A stretch of DNA of 64,000 nt from Ralstonia sp. 25mfcol4.1 (GCF_900104095.1 NZ_FNJO01000015.1:95945-159944), one strand, 5' to 3'; numbered from the stretch's first letter, positions 1 through 8,612 are shown. Numbers and translations are program-made. Notes: generated by a model not told the origin, from the letters alone.

Positions 1-386
1 GAGCGGCCGGCAAAGCGCATCATGTACCAGAACATCCAGGTGAAATCGAACCCGGCCGGAAAGGCGATGAAGACCGGCTTGCCCGGCAGCTTCTCGACCC
101 ATTCCACGTAGCGGGGCAGCACGTCCTCGGGGCGCTCCAGGTCGCGTCGGCAAGCCGCCCAGGCGTCGGGCTGGGTTTTCCACCACTGCATCTGCACCGG
201 ATGGCCCGCCGCGCCCGGCAGGGTTTCCAGGTTGGCGGAGAACGTGCCGATCACGGTCTTGTCCGCCAGCATCGCGGCCGATGCAAACGACAGCATCGAA
301 TGCGGCCCGGGAATCGGGCCATCGGCCTCGACATCGGTGCTGACGTAAATCTCCGGTCGCGTGTCGGGCGGCTGCTTCTTTGCCAT
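1..386 (-). CDS. DEDD-type 3'-5' exonuclease-like protein (partial, C-terminus outside window)
   Basis: The gene runs off the left edge, and only its first 128 codons are visible. It begins MAKKQPPDTRPEIYVSTDVE and carries an early D-x-E pair (DVEADGP) at about residues 17-19, followed by a hydrophobic stretch and a later FPAGFDFTWM segment. The early D-x-E resembles motif I of RNase T/DEDD exonucleases, whose acidic residues bind two metal ions. Its start lies 3 bp downstream of the stop of the MBL-fold hydrolase, so the two are probably co-transcribed. The remaining DEDD motifs fall outside the window, so the family call rests on the N-terminus alone. Substrate (RNA or DNA) cannot be told. 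Confidence 0.6.
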   Translation of the reverse strand, partial: MAKKQPPDTRPEIYVSTDVEADGPIPGPHSMLSFASAAMLADKTVIGTFSANLETLPGAAGHPVQMQWWKTQPDAWAACRRDLERPEDVLPRYVEWVEKLPGKPVFIAFPAGFDFTWMFWYMMRFAGR

Positions 387-389
387 GCG

Positions 390-1040
390 TCAGGCCAAGT
401 CGATCAGGTGATCGGCCACAAACGGGTTGCTACGGCGTTCCTCGCCGAACGTCGATGCCGGGCCGTGGCCGGGCACGAAGGTCACGTCGTCGCCCAGCGG
501 CCAGAGCCGCGTGCGGATCGAGCGCACCAGATCGGCGTGATTGCCGCGCGGAAAGTCGGTGCGGCCGATCGATCCGGCAAACAGCACGTCGCCCACGATG
601 GCCAGCCGGTTCGCCCGCGAGAAGAACACCACGTGGCCTGGCGTATGGCCCGGGCAATGGTAGACCTCCAGCGTTTCGTTGCCGAAGGTCACCGTGTCGC
701 CGTTCTGCAGCCAGCGGTCGGGTTCGAAGACTTCCGCGTGGCCAAAGCCGAAGCGGCGCGTCTGCTCGGGCAGTTGGTCGATCCAGAACCGCTCGTCTTC
801 CTGCGGGCCTTCGATCGGCACGCCGTACTGGCGCGCCAGCGCGGCAGCGCCTGCGCAGTGGTCCACGTGCCCATGGGTCAGGAAAATCTTCTCCAGCGTC
901 ACGCCGTGTTCGGCGATGGCCTCGGTGATGCGATTCAGATCGCCACCGGGATCACAGACGGCGGCGCGCTGCGTGGCTTCATCGATCAGCAGCGAACAGT
1001 TCTGCTGGAAAGGCGTCACGGGGATCAGGAGGACTTTCAT
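390..1040 (-). CDS. gloC: MBL-fold metallo-hydrolase, GloC/YcbL-type (glyoxalase II-like)
   Basis: This is a 216-residue metallo-beta-lactamase-fold hydrolase. The zinc signature T-H-G-H-V-D-H lies at residues 55-61, followed by HCPGHTPGH near 133-141, a GDVLFAGSIGRTD segment carrying the bridging Asp, and a C-terminal PGHGP. This set and the length match type II glyoxalases of the GloC/YcbL branch, which hydrolyse S-lactoylglutathione in the cytoplasm. The C-terminal glutathione-binding domain of classical GloB is absent. It is the first gene of a short leftward unit with the exonuclease-like gene. Other thioester substrates are possible. Confidence 0.85.
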   Translation of the reverse strand: MKVLLIPVTPFQQNCSLLIDEATQRAAVCDPGGDLNRITEAIAEHGVTLEKIFLTHGHVDHCAGAAALARQYGVPIEGPQEDERFWIDQLPEQTRRFGFGHAEVFEPDRWLQNGDTVTFGNETLEVYHCPGHTPGHVVFFSRANRLAIVGDVLFAGSIGRTDFPRGNHADLVRSIRTRLWPLGDDVTFVPGHGPASTFGEERRSNPFVADHLIDLA

Positions 1041-1310
1041 TTTTGTGATCTGTAAGCCTGCTCGGGCGCGTGCCTTCGAGGGGGTGGAGGTGGCCCGGAG
1101 GGTGGCCCATTGTAGCTGCCGAAAACGCCCCCGGCAGAGGGTAAAACGTTTGAATCGGCACTGAGAATCGTCCGCAAGTTACGTTTTGAGCACCCGTATG
1201 TTGCGCTGCGGCAACCGGCGCAATCCCTTGCCAGGCGGTGGATTGCGGGGAATTGCACGGCGTTGTAACAGATTTCGTAACAAAATCAAGGGACTAGCCT
1301 CAAAGGACCG

Positions 1311-2096
1311 ATGTTAGACTGCGCGCTTATGTCCAGTCTGCCCCTTTTCCGTCCGGGGTCCGTGCGCGAGACAGCGCCCGGCTCCAACCGCTTCCTGCGT
1401 CACTGCGCGATCCTTGTGTCGGCGCTGGTGCTGGCTGCGTGCGCGACGCCACCGGGCGGCGACACCGACAACGCGTCGAACACCACCGGCGCGCTGTCCA
1501 CGAAGGCGGCGAAGCCGGCGAAGTCCACCGCCAATGGCGCGAAGACCGACGATCGCGGCAACTGGAACCTGTTTGGCTGGCAGGACGAGAATGCCCCGAC
1601 GCAGTCGTCGATCGACGGCCTGCGCGCCGACATGGGTACGTTCGAGCAGCGCGGCATGGCATCGTGGTACGGCAAGGGCTTTCATGGCCGCAAGACGGCC
1701 AATGGCGAACGGTTCGACATGCGCGCCATGACGGCGGCGCATCCGTCGCTGCCGCTCGATAGCTGGGTGCTGGTGCGCAACCTGCGCAACAACAAGGTGG
1801 CCGTGGTCCGTATCAACGACCGTGGCCCGTACCATGGCAACCGGATCCTGGACCTGTCCTATGCCGCGGCCAAGCGCCTGAGCTTTGTCGACCACGGCGC
1901 CACGCAGGTGGAAATCCGCCGGCTGTCGCGCACCGAGGTGGCGGCGCTGGGCCCGAACCTGGAAGCGGGTGGCATGGAAGCCGGTGACGGCAGCGGTGCC
2001 GACGAGGTGCCCGACACCGCCAATACGCTGGTGCCGGCGAAATCGAAGGCCAGGGCCAGGTCCGGCAAGACCGTCGTCAAACACAAGCACAAGTAA
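1311..2096 (+). CDS. rlpA: RlpA-family septal ring lipoprotein / lytic transglycosylase
   Basis: A 261-residue lipoprotein. The N-terminal hydrophobic stretch ends in the lipobox L-A-A-C at about residues 42-45, so the mature protein should be anchored by a lipidated Cys. The central double-psi beta-barrel domain (about 112-200) shows GMASWYGKGFHGRKTANGE and then RINDRGPYHGNRILDLS, the RlpA hallmarks with conserved Glu, His and Asp. There is no C-terminal SPOR domain; the tail is basic and ends KHKHK. RlpA proteins cleave glycan strands lacking peptide stems at the septum. Two starts are possible: ATG at 1311, with AAAGGA close upstream, or ATG at 1329. The long N-region before the lipobox leaves this undecided. 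Confidence 0.85.
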   Translation: MLDCALMSSLPLFRPGSVRETAPGSNRFLRHCAILVSALVLAACATPPGGDTDNASNTTGALSTKAAKPAKSTANGAKTDDRGNWNLFGWQDENAPTQSSIDGLRADMGTFEQRGMASWYGKGFHGRKTANGERFDMRAMTAAHPSLPLDSWVLVRNLRNNKVAVVRINDRGPYHGNRILDLSYAAAKRLSFVDHGATQVEIRRLSRTEVAALGPNLEAGGMEAGDGSGADEVPDTANTLVPAKSKARARSGKTVVKHKHK

Positions 2097-2177
2097 GGCG
2101 ATGCACACCGGCCGGAATCCGATTCTCGCGCTCCCGACCCTCCGCCCGCTGCTTCCCTCGCAAGTAAGAAAATTCTC

Positions 2178-2208
2178 AAAAGGCACGATCTCCCGGATCG
2201 TGCCTTTT
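2178..2208. terminator. Bidirectional intrinsic terminator between rlpA and rsmI
   Basis: A 10-bp stem (AGGCACGATC paired with GATCGTGCCT) with a 5-nt loop is flanked by A and T runs that extend the pairing. It sits between the convergent stops of rlpA (2096) and rsmI (2215) and offers a T-tract on either strand, so it can end both transcripts. Confidence 0.85.
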
Positions 2209-2214
2209 GTGCTT

Positions 2215-3141
2215 TCAGGCGTCGTTGTCGCCGTCGTCCGCCCCGTCCGCGCGCTGCGCGAGCGCCAGCTTGTACAGCGCGTCGGTCCTGGCGCCGGTAA
2301 CGGCTGCGGCCAGCTTGGCGGCGCGCTTGGCGGGCAGCTCGGCCAGCAGGAGCTTCAGCACACGCTGGGCTTCCGCGTCAGGGGTCTCGGTGTCGGCGCC
2401 GTCGGTGCGGCCCGCGCCTTCCACCACCAGCACGAACTCTCCCTTGCCTCGCGTGGCTTCGGCGGCCAGCCAGGCGGGCGCCTCGGCCACCGTCAGCACC
2501 GGCGTTTCTTCAAACAGCTTGGTCAGTTCGCGCCCGATCAGCAAACGGCGTGTGCCGGGCAGGCCGGCGGCCAGCGCCGCCAGGGTTTCGGCGATGCGGT
2601 GCGGGGCCTCGTAGCACACCCAGGCGTGATCGAGCGCCGCCAGCCCGGCGATGGCGTCCTGGCGAGCCTTGGGCTTGCCGGGCAGGAAGCCGACAAAGGT
2701 GAAGCGGCCTTCGCCGGCCTCAAGCATGTCGCCCGCCACCGACAGCGCCGTCACGGCCGCACTGGGGCCCGGCAGCGGCACCACCTTCAGCCCGGCCGCG
2801 CGCACGGCTTCGACGAGCCGGGCGCCGGGATCGGAAATGCCGGGCGTGCCGGCATCGGATACGTAAGCAATGCGTTCGCCGGCCGCGAGCCGTTCGACGA
2901 TGCGCACGGCCGCCTCCCGCTCGTTGTGCTCATGGACGGCCACCAGCGGCCGCTGCAGCCCCACGCGCGACAGCAGCTGGCCGGTGTTGCGCGTGTCTTC
3001 GCAGGCGATGGCGTCGGCCAGGCCGAGCACATGCAGCGCGCGCAGCGACAGGTCGGCCACGTTGCCGATGGGCGTGGCCACCACGTAAAGCGTGCCGGCG
3101 GGGTACGTCTGGCCGGCGGCCAGCTGGGTCCAGTCACTCAT
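2215..3141 (-). CDS. rsmI: 16S rRNA (cytidine(1402)-2'-O)-methyltransferase RsmI
   Basis: A 308-residue SAM-dependent tetrapyrrole-methylase-fold protein. The N-terminus has GTLYVVATPIGNVADLSLRA, the strongly conserved RsmI start, then CEDTRNTGQLL, HEHNE, and YVSDAGTPGISDPG near 90-105. RsmI methylates the 2'-OH of C1402 in 16S rRNA, supporting decoding fidelity. I chose ATG at 3141 because GGAAG lies 9 nt upstream; an in-frame GTG at 3165 would add eight unconserved residues and overlap yraN more. It is divergent from yraN, with the start regions overlapping or abutting. This is the same neighbourhood as E. coli rsmI-yraN-diaA-dolP. Confidence 0.92.
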   Translation of the reverse strand: MSDWTQLAAGQTYPAGTLYVVATPIGNVADLSLRALHVLGLADAIACEDTRNTGQLLSRVGLQRPLVAVHEHNEREAAVRIVERLAAGERIAYVSDAGTPGISDPGARLVEAVRAAGLKVVPLPGPSAAVTALSVAGDMLEAGEGRFTFVGFLPGKPKARQDAIAGLAALDHAWVCYEAPHRIAETLAALAAGLPGTRRLLIGRELTKLFEETPVLTVAEAPAWLAAEATRGKGEFVLVVEGAGRTDGADTETPDAEAQRVLKLLLAELPAKRAAKLAAAVTGARTDALYKLALAQRADGADDGDNDA

Positions 3142-3156
3142 GCTTGAGAACTTCCG

Positions 3157-3579
3157 TTGAATCACTCATTCAAATCCACCACGCAAGCCAACCTGCGTAG
3201 CACGACGCAACGCGGCGCGCTGGCCGAAGACCGCGCGCTGGCCTATCTTCAGCGACAGGGGCTCGCGCCGGTCGTCCGCAATTATCGCTGCAAAGGCGGC
3301 GAGATCGACCTGATCATGCGTGCCGCCGACGGTACGCTGGTGTTCGTCGAGGTCAGGCAGCGCCGCAGCCGGGGGTTTGGCGGGGCAGCGCAGAGCGTGA
3401 CGCCGGCCAAGCAGCGGCGCGTGCTGCATGCGGCGGCGCACTATCTGGCCACGCTGGACGGCGTACCGCCATGCCGCATGGACGTGGTCGCCATGGACGC
3501 CGGCCGGATCGACTGGCTGCCCGGCGCGTTCGACCTCACGTCGGCCGATGGGAACAGCGGCGCGGGCGCTGCGTCATAA
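3157..3579 (+). CDS. yraN: YraN/UPF0102 family endonuclease-like protein
   Basis: A 140-residue protein of the UPF0102 family, which has a restriction-endonuclease-like fold. GALAEDRALAYLQRQGL is followed by RCKGGEIDLIMR and LVFVEVRQR, giving the E...D-x-D-like / E-V-K-type core of PD-(D/E)XK proteins. The cellular role of the family is unproven; involvement in DNA repair or recombination has been suggested for relatives. The reading frame opens with TTG at 3157. No good ATG is available before the conserved region, so the true start is uncertain within about 20 codons. diaA follows 30 bp downstream. Confidence 0.85.
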   Translation: MNHSFKSTTQANLRSTTQRGALAEDRALAYLQRQGLAPVVRNYRCKGGEIDLIMRAADGTLVFVEVRQRRSRGFGGAAQSVTPAKQRRVLHAAAHYLATLDGVPPCRMDVVAMDAGRIDWLPGAFDLTSADGNSGAGAAS

Positions 3580-3609
3580 TGCGCGGGATTGTGCAGATGT
3601 CACCAGACC

Positions 3610-4197
3610 ATGAGTATTGAAAGTATCGAGCAGCATTTCCTGGACAGTGCCGACACCAAGCGGCTGGCCGCGACGCTGATGGCGCCGCATATCGATGCCG
3701 CCGTGGAGCGGATGGTGACGGCACTGACCAGCGGCAACAAGATCCTGGTGTGCGGCAACGGCGGGTCCGCTGCCGACGCCCAGCACTTTGCCGCCGAACT
3801 GATCGGCCGCTTCGAGCGCGAGCGCCCGGGCCTGGCCGCCATCGCCCTGACCACCGACAGTTCGATCCTGACCGCCATCGGCAACGACTATGACTTCTCG
3901 GTGGTGTTTTCCAAACAGGTGGAGGCGCTGGGCCAGCCAGGCGACATCCTGCTGGCGCTGTCCACGTCGGGCGATTCGGCCAACGTGGTAGCCGCCGTCC
4001 AGGCCGCCCACCAGCGCGACATGGGCGTGGTGGCGCTGACCGGCAAGGGCGGTGGCCGGATTGCCACCTTGCTCGACGAATTCGATATCCATCTGTGCGC
4101 GCCCAGCGACCGCACGGCCCGCATCCAGGAAGTGCATCTGCTGACACTGCATTGCCTGTGCGACGGCATCGACGAAGCCTTGCTGGGCGAAGCATGA
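3610..4197 (+). CDS. diaA: SIS-domain protein DiaA (GmhA/phosphoheptose isomerase family)
   Basis: A 195-residue SIS (sugar isomerase) domain protein. It shows LVCGNGGSAADAQHFAAELIGRF, LALSTSGDSANVV and a C-terminal ARIQEVHLL stretch. Residues around RFERERP, TDSSILTAI and LCDGID resemble DiaA, the tetrameric DnaA-binding initiation factor, more than GmhA sedoheptulose-7-phosphate isomerase. The order yraN-diaA-dolP is also that of E. coli. Automated pipelines would often call it gmhA. ATG at 3610 gives the typical length; an upstream in-frame extension to 3589 is not conserved. A DnaA-box cluster sits directly downstream. Confidence 0.85.
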   Translation: MSIESIEQHFLDSADTKRLAATLMAPHIDAAVERMVTALTSGNKILVCGNGGSAADAQHFAAELIGRFERERPGLAAIALTTDSSILTAIGNDYDFSVVFSKQVEALGQPGDILLALSTSGDSANVVAAVQAAHQRDMGVVALTGKGGGRIATLLDEFDIHLCAPSDRTARIQEVHLLTLHCLCDGIDEALLGEA

Positions 4198-4223
4198 CGC
4201 CCGGGCAGCCCGGACCGGCAAGC

Positions 4224-4299
4224 GTTATCCCCGGATATCCACAGGGCTGCCCACAACCTATGCACAGGAATCGCCATGTCTTCCACAGCCTTATCCACA
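4224..4299 (+). promoter_or_regulatory. DnaA-box cluster between diaA and dolP
   Basis: One perfect DnaA box, TTATCCACA, lies at 4291-4299. A one-mismatch copy ATATCCACA is at 4235-4243, and a weaker GTTATCCCC begins at 4223-4224. The perfect box lies inside an inverted repeat with 8-bp arms CCATGTCT and AGACATGG (about 4275-4305), between which TCCACAG occurs twice. This could let DnaA regulate dolP or titrate DnaA. The sequence match is observed; function is inference. Confidence 0.5.
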
Positions 4300-4372
4300 G
4301 ACATGGCGAAAACCTGAAACTGCAACCTGTTTCACGCATCCTTTCGGCATCCACCCAGAACCCAAGAACCGC

Positions 4373-5218
4373 ATGACGAACGTGACCCACCCAAACAAGA
4401 CCTCTCCCGCCCGCCTGGCCCGTACCGCTGTCACCGTGGCCGCACTGCTGGTGTCCGCCACGCAGCTGGCCGGCTGCTTCCCCGTACTGGCCGGCGCCGT
4501 GGGCACCGGCGTGGTGATGGCCACCGACCGCCGCCCGACCGGCACGCAGGCCATCGACCGTGGCCTGCAGGTGGAGATCGACAGCACGCTGAGCCAGCGT
4601 TACAGCGACAGTCAGGCGCGCGTGAGCACGACGGTGTTCAACCGCAAGGTGCTGCTGACCGGCGAGGCCGCGAATGCCCAGATCAAGCAGCAGATCGAGC
4701 AGTACGTGCGCGGGCTGTCGAACACGCGCGACGTGGTCAACGAACTGGAAATCACGGCGTCACCTGGTTTCATGACCCGCAGCAACGACACCTACCTGAC
4801 CAGCAAGGTGAAAACGTTCCTGGTCACGGCTGATGGTGTACCGGCCAACTCGATCAAGGTCACCACCGAGAAGAGCGTGGTGTACCTGATGGGCGTGGTG
4901 ACCACGACCGAGGGCGACAAGGCCACCGACGTCGCCCGTAACGCCAGCGGCGTGCAGAAGGTGGTCAAGGTGTTCGACTACGTGAGCGAAGCCGAACGGG
5001 CGCGCCTGGATCAGGCCGCCTCGTCGCAGAACGGCAACGCCGGCAGCGATGCCGTGGGCACGCCGGCGCCGGTGCAGACCGTGCCGGGCAGCCAGCCGAA
5101 CGCGCCGGTCACGTCGGATGCGCCGGCGTCGATGGGCACCTCGGGCGCCACCACCAGCCCGGTGGCCGCCCCGGTATCGTCGCCGGTGGCCCTGCCGCCG
5201 GGACGCAATCTCCCCTGA
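4373..5218 (+). CDS. dolP: BON-domain outer-membrane lipoprotein, DolP/YraP-like
   Basis: A 281-residue lipoprotein. The signal region ends in the lipobox L-A-G-C at about residues 32-35. Two BON domains follow (about 62-130 and 139-205), with the typical VSTTVFNRKVLLTGEA and VVYLMGVVTTTEGD strands. The last 75 residues are a low-complexity Ala/Pro/Ser/Thr tail that E. coli DolP lacks. DolP-type proteins bind anionic phospholipid at division sites and support outer-membrane integrity. Position after yraN-diaA supports the call. Confidence 0.85.
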   Translation: MTNVTHPNKTSPARLARTAVTVAALLVSATQLAGCFPVLAGAVGTGVVMATDRRPTGTQAIDRGLQVEIDSTLSQRYSDSQARVSTTVFNRKVLLTGEAANAQIKQQIEQYVRGLSNTRDVVNELEITASPGFMTRSNDTYLTSKVKTFLVTADGVPANSIKVTTEKSVVYLMGVVTTTEGDKATDVARNASGVQKVVKVFDYVSEAERARLDQAASSQNGNAGSDAVGTPAPVQTVPGSQPNAPVTSDAPASMGTSGATTSPVAAPVSSPVALPPGRNLP

Positions 5219-5237
5219 TCCATTTAAGGAAAATGCC

Positions 5238-5675
5238 ATGACAACCCTGCTGCGATTCCCGATCTTCCTGCGCTGGACGGCCGGTATCGCGGCCGGGCTG
5301 TGTGCCGCGCCGTTGCTGGCACAGTCGCCGGCGGCGGCTCCGGCATCGGCATCCGCGCCTTCGCCCGCACCCTCGGCACCCATGACCGCCGGGCCTGCCG
5401 ACGCGGGCAAGATGCCGATCGAGGTCCAGCGGTCGCGCACCGAGCAGGCGCGCAACCAGGCGGCCTCGTGCGCCGTCTGCCATGGCCCGGACGGCAGGCC
5501 GCCCGCCGATAGTCCCGTCCCCCGCCTGGCTGGCCGGCAGCAGGCCGAACTGGTCGAGCTGATGCTCAACTTCAAGAACGGCAGGCTCCCCGGCACGGTG
5601 ATGCCCCAGATTGCCAAGGGCTATAGCGACACCGAGATCATCGCCATTTCCGCGTGGTTCGCGGACCAGAAATAG
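5238..5675 (+). CDS. Periplasmic cytochrome c, heme subunit partner of sulfide dehydrogenase (FccA/SoxE-like)
   Basis: A 145-residue class I cytochrome c with a Sec signal peptide (about residues 1-28, ending in LLAQS). One heme-binding motif CAVCH lies at 78-82 and a likely axial Met at 122 (VMPQ). The 30 residues after the signal are Ala/Pro/Ser-rich. A good SD (TTAAGGA) supports ATG 5238. The next gene, a flavocytochrome c flavoprotein, starts 4 bp after the stop, so this is very probably its electron-accepting heme subunit. Classical FccA is a diheme protein; this one is monoheme, as in SoxE/FccA-short pairs. Confidence 0.8.
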   Translation: MTTLLRFPIFLRWTAGIAAGLCAAPLLAQSPAAAPASASAPSPAPSAPMTAGPADAGKMPIEVQRSRTEQARNQAASCAVCHGPDGRPPADSPVPRLAGRQQAELVELMLNFKNGRLPGTVMPQIAKGYSDTEIIAISAWFADQK

Positions 5676-5679
5676 ACCG

Positions 5680-6948
5680 ATGCACCGACGATCCGTCCTG
5701 AAGGCGGCGCTGGCCGCCACGGCATTGTCCGGACTGACCGTGCGCCAGGCACGGGCCGCCGCGCCGGCAAAAGTGGTCGTCATCGGCGGCGGCTACGGCG
5801 GTGCCACCGCCGCGCGCTACCTGCGCACCTGGAGCCGTGGCGCGGTGGACGTGACGCTGGTGGAACCCGATGCCGCGTTCGTGTCGTGCCCGCTGTCGAA
5901 CCTCGTGGTGGCCGGCTATCGCCAGATGGCCGACATCACGGTGCCCTACGACGCGCTGGTCAGGCGTCACGGTGTGAAGCACGTGCGCGATATGGCGACC
6001 GCCATCGACCTCGGCAGGCGCACGGTGCGGCTGGCCGGTGGCGCGACGCTGCCGTTTGACCGGCTGGTGCTGTCGCCGGGCGTGGAAATGCAGTCCGGCG
6101 CGATCGACGGCCTGTCGGCGCCCGGCGGCGAGCAGATCGTCCATGCCTGGAAGGCCGGTCCGCAGACCGATGTCCTGCGCCGGCAACTGGCGGCCATGCC
6201 GGACGGCGGCACCTTTGCCATCACCATTCCGCTGGCGCCATACCGCTGCCCGCCGGGCCCCTACGAGCGCGCCTGCCTGGTGGCGGACTACCTGAAACAG
6301 CACAAGCCGCGCAGCAAGGTGCTGGTGTTCGATGCCAATCCCGATATCACGTCGAAGGGCGCGCTGTTCCGTCAGGTCTGGCAGACGCGCTACGCGGGCA
6401 TGATCGAGTACCGGCCCCAGCACGAAACGGTGGGTGTCGACCCGGCTACCCGTACGATCCGGTTCGACGTTCAGGACGACGAACGCGCGGACGTGGTCAA
6501 CCTGCTGCCGCCGCAGCGGGCCGGTGCCATCGCCGTGGCGGCCGGACTGGCCACCGCCAACGGCCGCTGGTGCGAGGTCGATTTCGTGACGATGGCGTCG
6601 CGTGTGGCGCCGGACGTACACGTGCTGGGCGACGCCGTCCAGATCGCGCCGCTGATGCCGAAATCGGGCACCATGGCCAACCAGCACGGCAAGGTGGCCG
6701 CCGCCGCCATCCTGCAGCAACTGGCCGGGCAGGCGCCCGATCCGATGCCGCTCTATACCAATACCTGCTACAGCTTCACATCGTCGACCGAGGCCATCCA
6801 CATCGCCACCGTGCATCGCTATGACGCCGCCGAGCGGACGATGCTGACGGTGCCGGGATCTGGCGGGTTGTCCACGGCCCCGAGCGCCCTGGAAGGCCGG
6901 TACGGGTTCGCATGGGCCCGCAGCATCTGGGCCGACATGCTGGCGTAG
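5680..6948 (+). CDS. fccB: Flavocytochrome c sulfide dehydrogenase flavin subunit (FccB/SoxF-like)
   Basis: A 422-residue FAD-dependent oxidoreductase with a twin-Arg-like export signal (MHRRSVLKAALAATALSG). The FAD-binding VVVIGGGYGGATAARYL lies at 32-48. The redox-active Cys pair of this family is present: Cys190 in PYRCPPGPYER and Cys363 in YTNTCYS. LGDAV at 317-321 is the second FAD contact, and an FCSD flavin-binding C-terminal domain follows. Such proteins oxidise sulfide in the periplasm and pass electrons to the cytochrome c encoded just upstream. An in-frame ATG at 5611 would overlap the cytochrome gene and add no conserved sequence. Proximity to sox genes fits a SoxEF role. Confidence 0.88.
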   Translation: MHRRSVLKAALAATALSGLTVRQARAAAPAKVVVIGGGYGGATAARYLRTWSRGAVDVTLVEPDAAFVSCPLSNLVVAGYRQMADITVPYDALVRRHGVKHVRDMATAIDLGRRTVRLAGGATLPFDRLVLSPGVEMQSGAIDGLSAPGGEQIVHAWKAGPQTDVLRRQLAAMPDGGTFAITIPLAPYRCPPGPYERACLVADYLKQHKPRSKVLVFDANPDITSKGALFRQVWQTRYAGMIEYRPQHETVGVDPATRTIRFDVQDDERADVVNLLPPQRAGAIAVAAGLATANGRWCEVDFVTMASRVAPDVHVLGDAVQIAPLMPKSGTMANQHGKVAAAAILQQLAGQAPDPMPLYTNTCYSFTSSTEAIHIATVHRYDAAERTMLTVPGSGGLSTAPSALEGRYGFAWARSIWADMLA

Positions 6949-7103
6949 CGCAGTACAGCAGCGCAGATCAAAAAGGGCCTCGGGGGCCACAAACAAACCG
7001 CAGGATCGTGCAATGCCTGGCCGGTGCGGGCTGCTACGCTAATCGTGCCGAACGTCCATGCCCCTGTCTGGCCACAACCAGGACGCGGCTTTCTCTCAAG
7101 ATC

Positions 7104-7997
7104 ATGCAAGCCAAAGACCGTCTGCTCGCCCTCGCCATCATCATGGTCTGGGGTGTCAATTTCGTTGTCATCAAGGTGGGCCTGTCCGGCGTGCCGCCGA
7201 TGCTGCTGGGTACGCTGCGGTTCAGCCTGGTGGTATTCCCGGCCATCTTCTTCGTCCCGCGGCCCCGCATTCCGCTGCGCATGCTGGTGGCCTATGGTGC
7301 GGCGATCAGCCTGGGCCAGTTCGCGTTCCTGTTCTATGCGATGGCCGTGGGCATGCCGGCCGGGCTGGCGTCGCTGGTGCTGCAGTCGCAGGTGTTCTTC
7401 ACGGTGGCCATCGCCGCGCTGTGGCTGGGCGAACCGCTGCGCTGGCACAACCTGGCCGGCATGGCGATTGCCGCCGGCGGGCTGGCGTTGATCGGCAGCG
7501 CCGCCGCCCACGGCCCCGGCGGCATGACGGCGGCGGGCTTCCTGCTGACGTTGTGCGCGGCGCTGTGCTGGGCCACGGGCAATATCGTCAGCAAGAAGAT
7601 CGGCCCCGTGGACCTGCTGGGCCTGGTGGTGTGGGGCGCGCTGATCCCCATCGTGCCATTTGCGCTGCTGTCGCTCTGGTTCGAGGGGCCGGCACGCATC
7701 GCCGATGCACTGACCCATGTCTCCGGCACGGCCGTGTTCGCGGTCGCCTACCTGGCGTTTGCCGCCACGATCTTCGGCTACACGATGTGGGGTCGCCTGC
7801 TGACGCGCTACCCGGCCAGCAAGGTGGCGCCGCTGACGCTGCTGGTGCCCGTGGTGGGACTGCTGTCGGCCCACCTGCTGCTGGGCGAAGACCTGGCGGC
7901 CGCGCAATGGGCCGGCGCCGTGGTGGTCATGGCCGGCCTGCTGCTGAACGTGTTCGGCAACCGCCTCTGGGCGGGCAGGGCGCTGGCACGCCGATAG
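7104..7997 (+). CDS. EamA/DMT-family transporter (O-acetylserine/cysteine exporter-like)
   Basis: A 297-residue protein with about ten hydrophobic segments in two repeated EamA halves. The first opens DRLLALAIIMVWGVNFVVIKVGL and the second contains LLTLCAALCWATGNIVSKKI. This resembles the EamA/YdeD branch of drug/metabolite transporters, which export cysteine pathway metabolites at the inner membrane. It stands between the sulfide dehydrogenase pair and the sox genes in the same direction, so a sulfur-metabolite role is plausible but unproven. ATG 7104 places the first membrane helix near the N-terminus; no strong SD is visible. Confidence 0.8.
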   Translation: MQAKDRLLALAIIMVWGVNFVVIKVGLSGVPPMLLGTLRFSLVVFPAIFFVPRPRIPLRMLVAYGAAISLGQFAFLFYAMAVGMPAGLASLVLQSQVFFTVAIAALWLGEPLRWHNLAGMAIAAGGLALIGSAAAHGPGGMTAAGFLLTLCAALCWATGNIVSKKIGPVDLLGLVVWGALIPIVPFALLSLWFEGPARIADALTHVSGTAVFAVAYLAFAATIFGYTMWGRLLTRYPASKVAPLTLLVPVVGLLSAHLLLGEDLAAAQWAGAVVVMAGLLLNVFGNRLWAGRALARR

Positions 7998-8282
7998 CGG
8001 CGCCTGTCGGTCCGACCCGCGCCAATCCAAGGGTTAACCCGCAATAAGGCGACAATTCCCACCTGTTTTGTGCATATGGTTATCACTGTCGCATCCATAT
8101 ACGCGCCTTGACTTCAGGCAAAATAGCGGACTGGCCGCATACGCCCGGGAGCCCTCGACGATCACCGCAGGGCGCTCCTGAGAAGCCCGCCCCAACGGCG
8201 GCCAGCGCGCGCCGCGCCGTGGAGCAATCGAGCGCGGGCATTTGCCGTCCCCACGGCTCTCATACAGTTTGGAGCACAACAC

Positions 8283-8612
8283 ATGAAGCAGTTTGTCATC
8301 GCCGCCGCGCTGCTGGTCGCCGCCGCGTCCGCGCACGCCGCCGTCGACGCCGCCAAGGCCCAGGCCATCGCCAACAAGAACGCCTGCATGGGCTGCCACC
8401 AGGTAGACAAGAAGCTGGTCGGCCCGGCCTTCAAGGAAGTGGCCGCCAAGTACAAGGGCGACAAGGACGCCCTGACCAAGTTGTCGGCCAAGGTGAAGAA
8501 TGGCGGTTCGGGCGTCTGGGGCCCGGTGCCTATGCCGGCCAACGCCGCCGTCAGCGACGCCGATATCAAGACCGTGGTGGAGTGGGTTCTGGCCGGCGCA
8601 CCGGCCAAGTAA
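8283..8612 (+). CDS. Small c-type cytochrome (c-551/c-552 class) at head of sox cluster
   Basis: A 109-residue periplasmic class I cytochrome c. The Sec signal runs to about residue 19 (SAHA-A), the heme motif CMGCH spans 35-39 and the axial Met is at 84 (GPVPMPAN). Length and the WGPVPMP context match cytochrome c-551/c-552 electron carriers. It is the first gene of the run leading to soxY, 142 bp downstream, and probably accepts electrons from SoxAX. Standing where soxD often precedes soxY, it could be a relic of a SoxD cytochrome domain, but it looks like an intact stand-alone gene. Confidence 0.85.
   Translation: MKQFVIAAALLVAAASAHAAVDAAKAQAIANKNACMGCHQVDKKLVGPAFKEVAAKYKGDKDALTKLSAKVKNGGSGVWGPVPMPANAAVSDADIKTVVEWVLAGAPAK

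Noticed and set aside
3610..4197. GmhA phosphoheptose isomerase as the primary name
   Set aside because: Sequence around RFERERP and the C-terminus, and the gene order with yraN and dolP, fit DiaA better. The isomerase possibility is recorded in the entry.
8283..8612. Fragment of soxD
   Set aside because: The small cytochrome has its own signal peptide, heme site, axial Met and stop, and matches stand-alone c-551/c-552 proteins in length.
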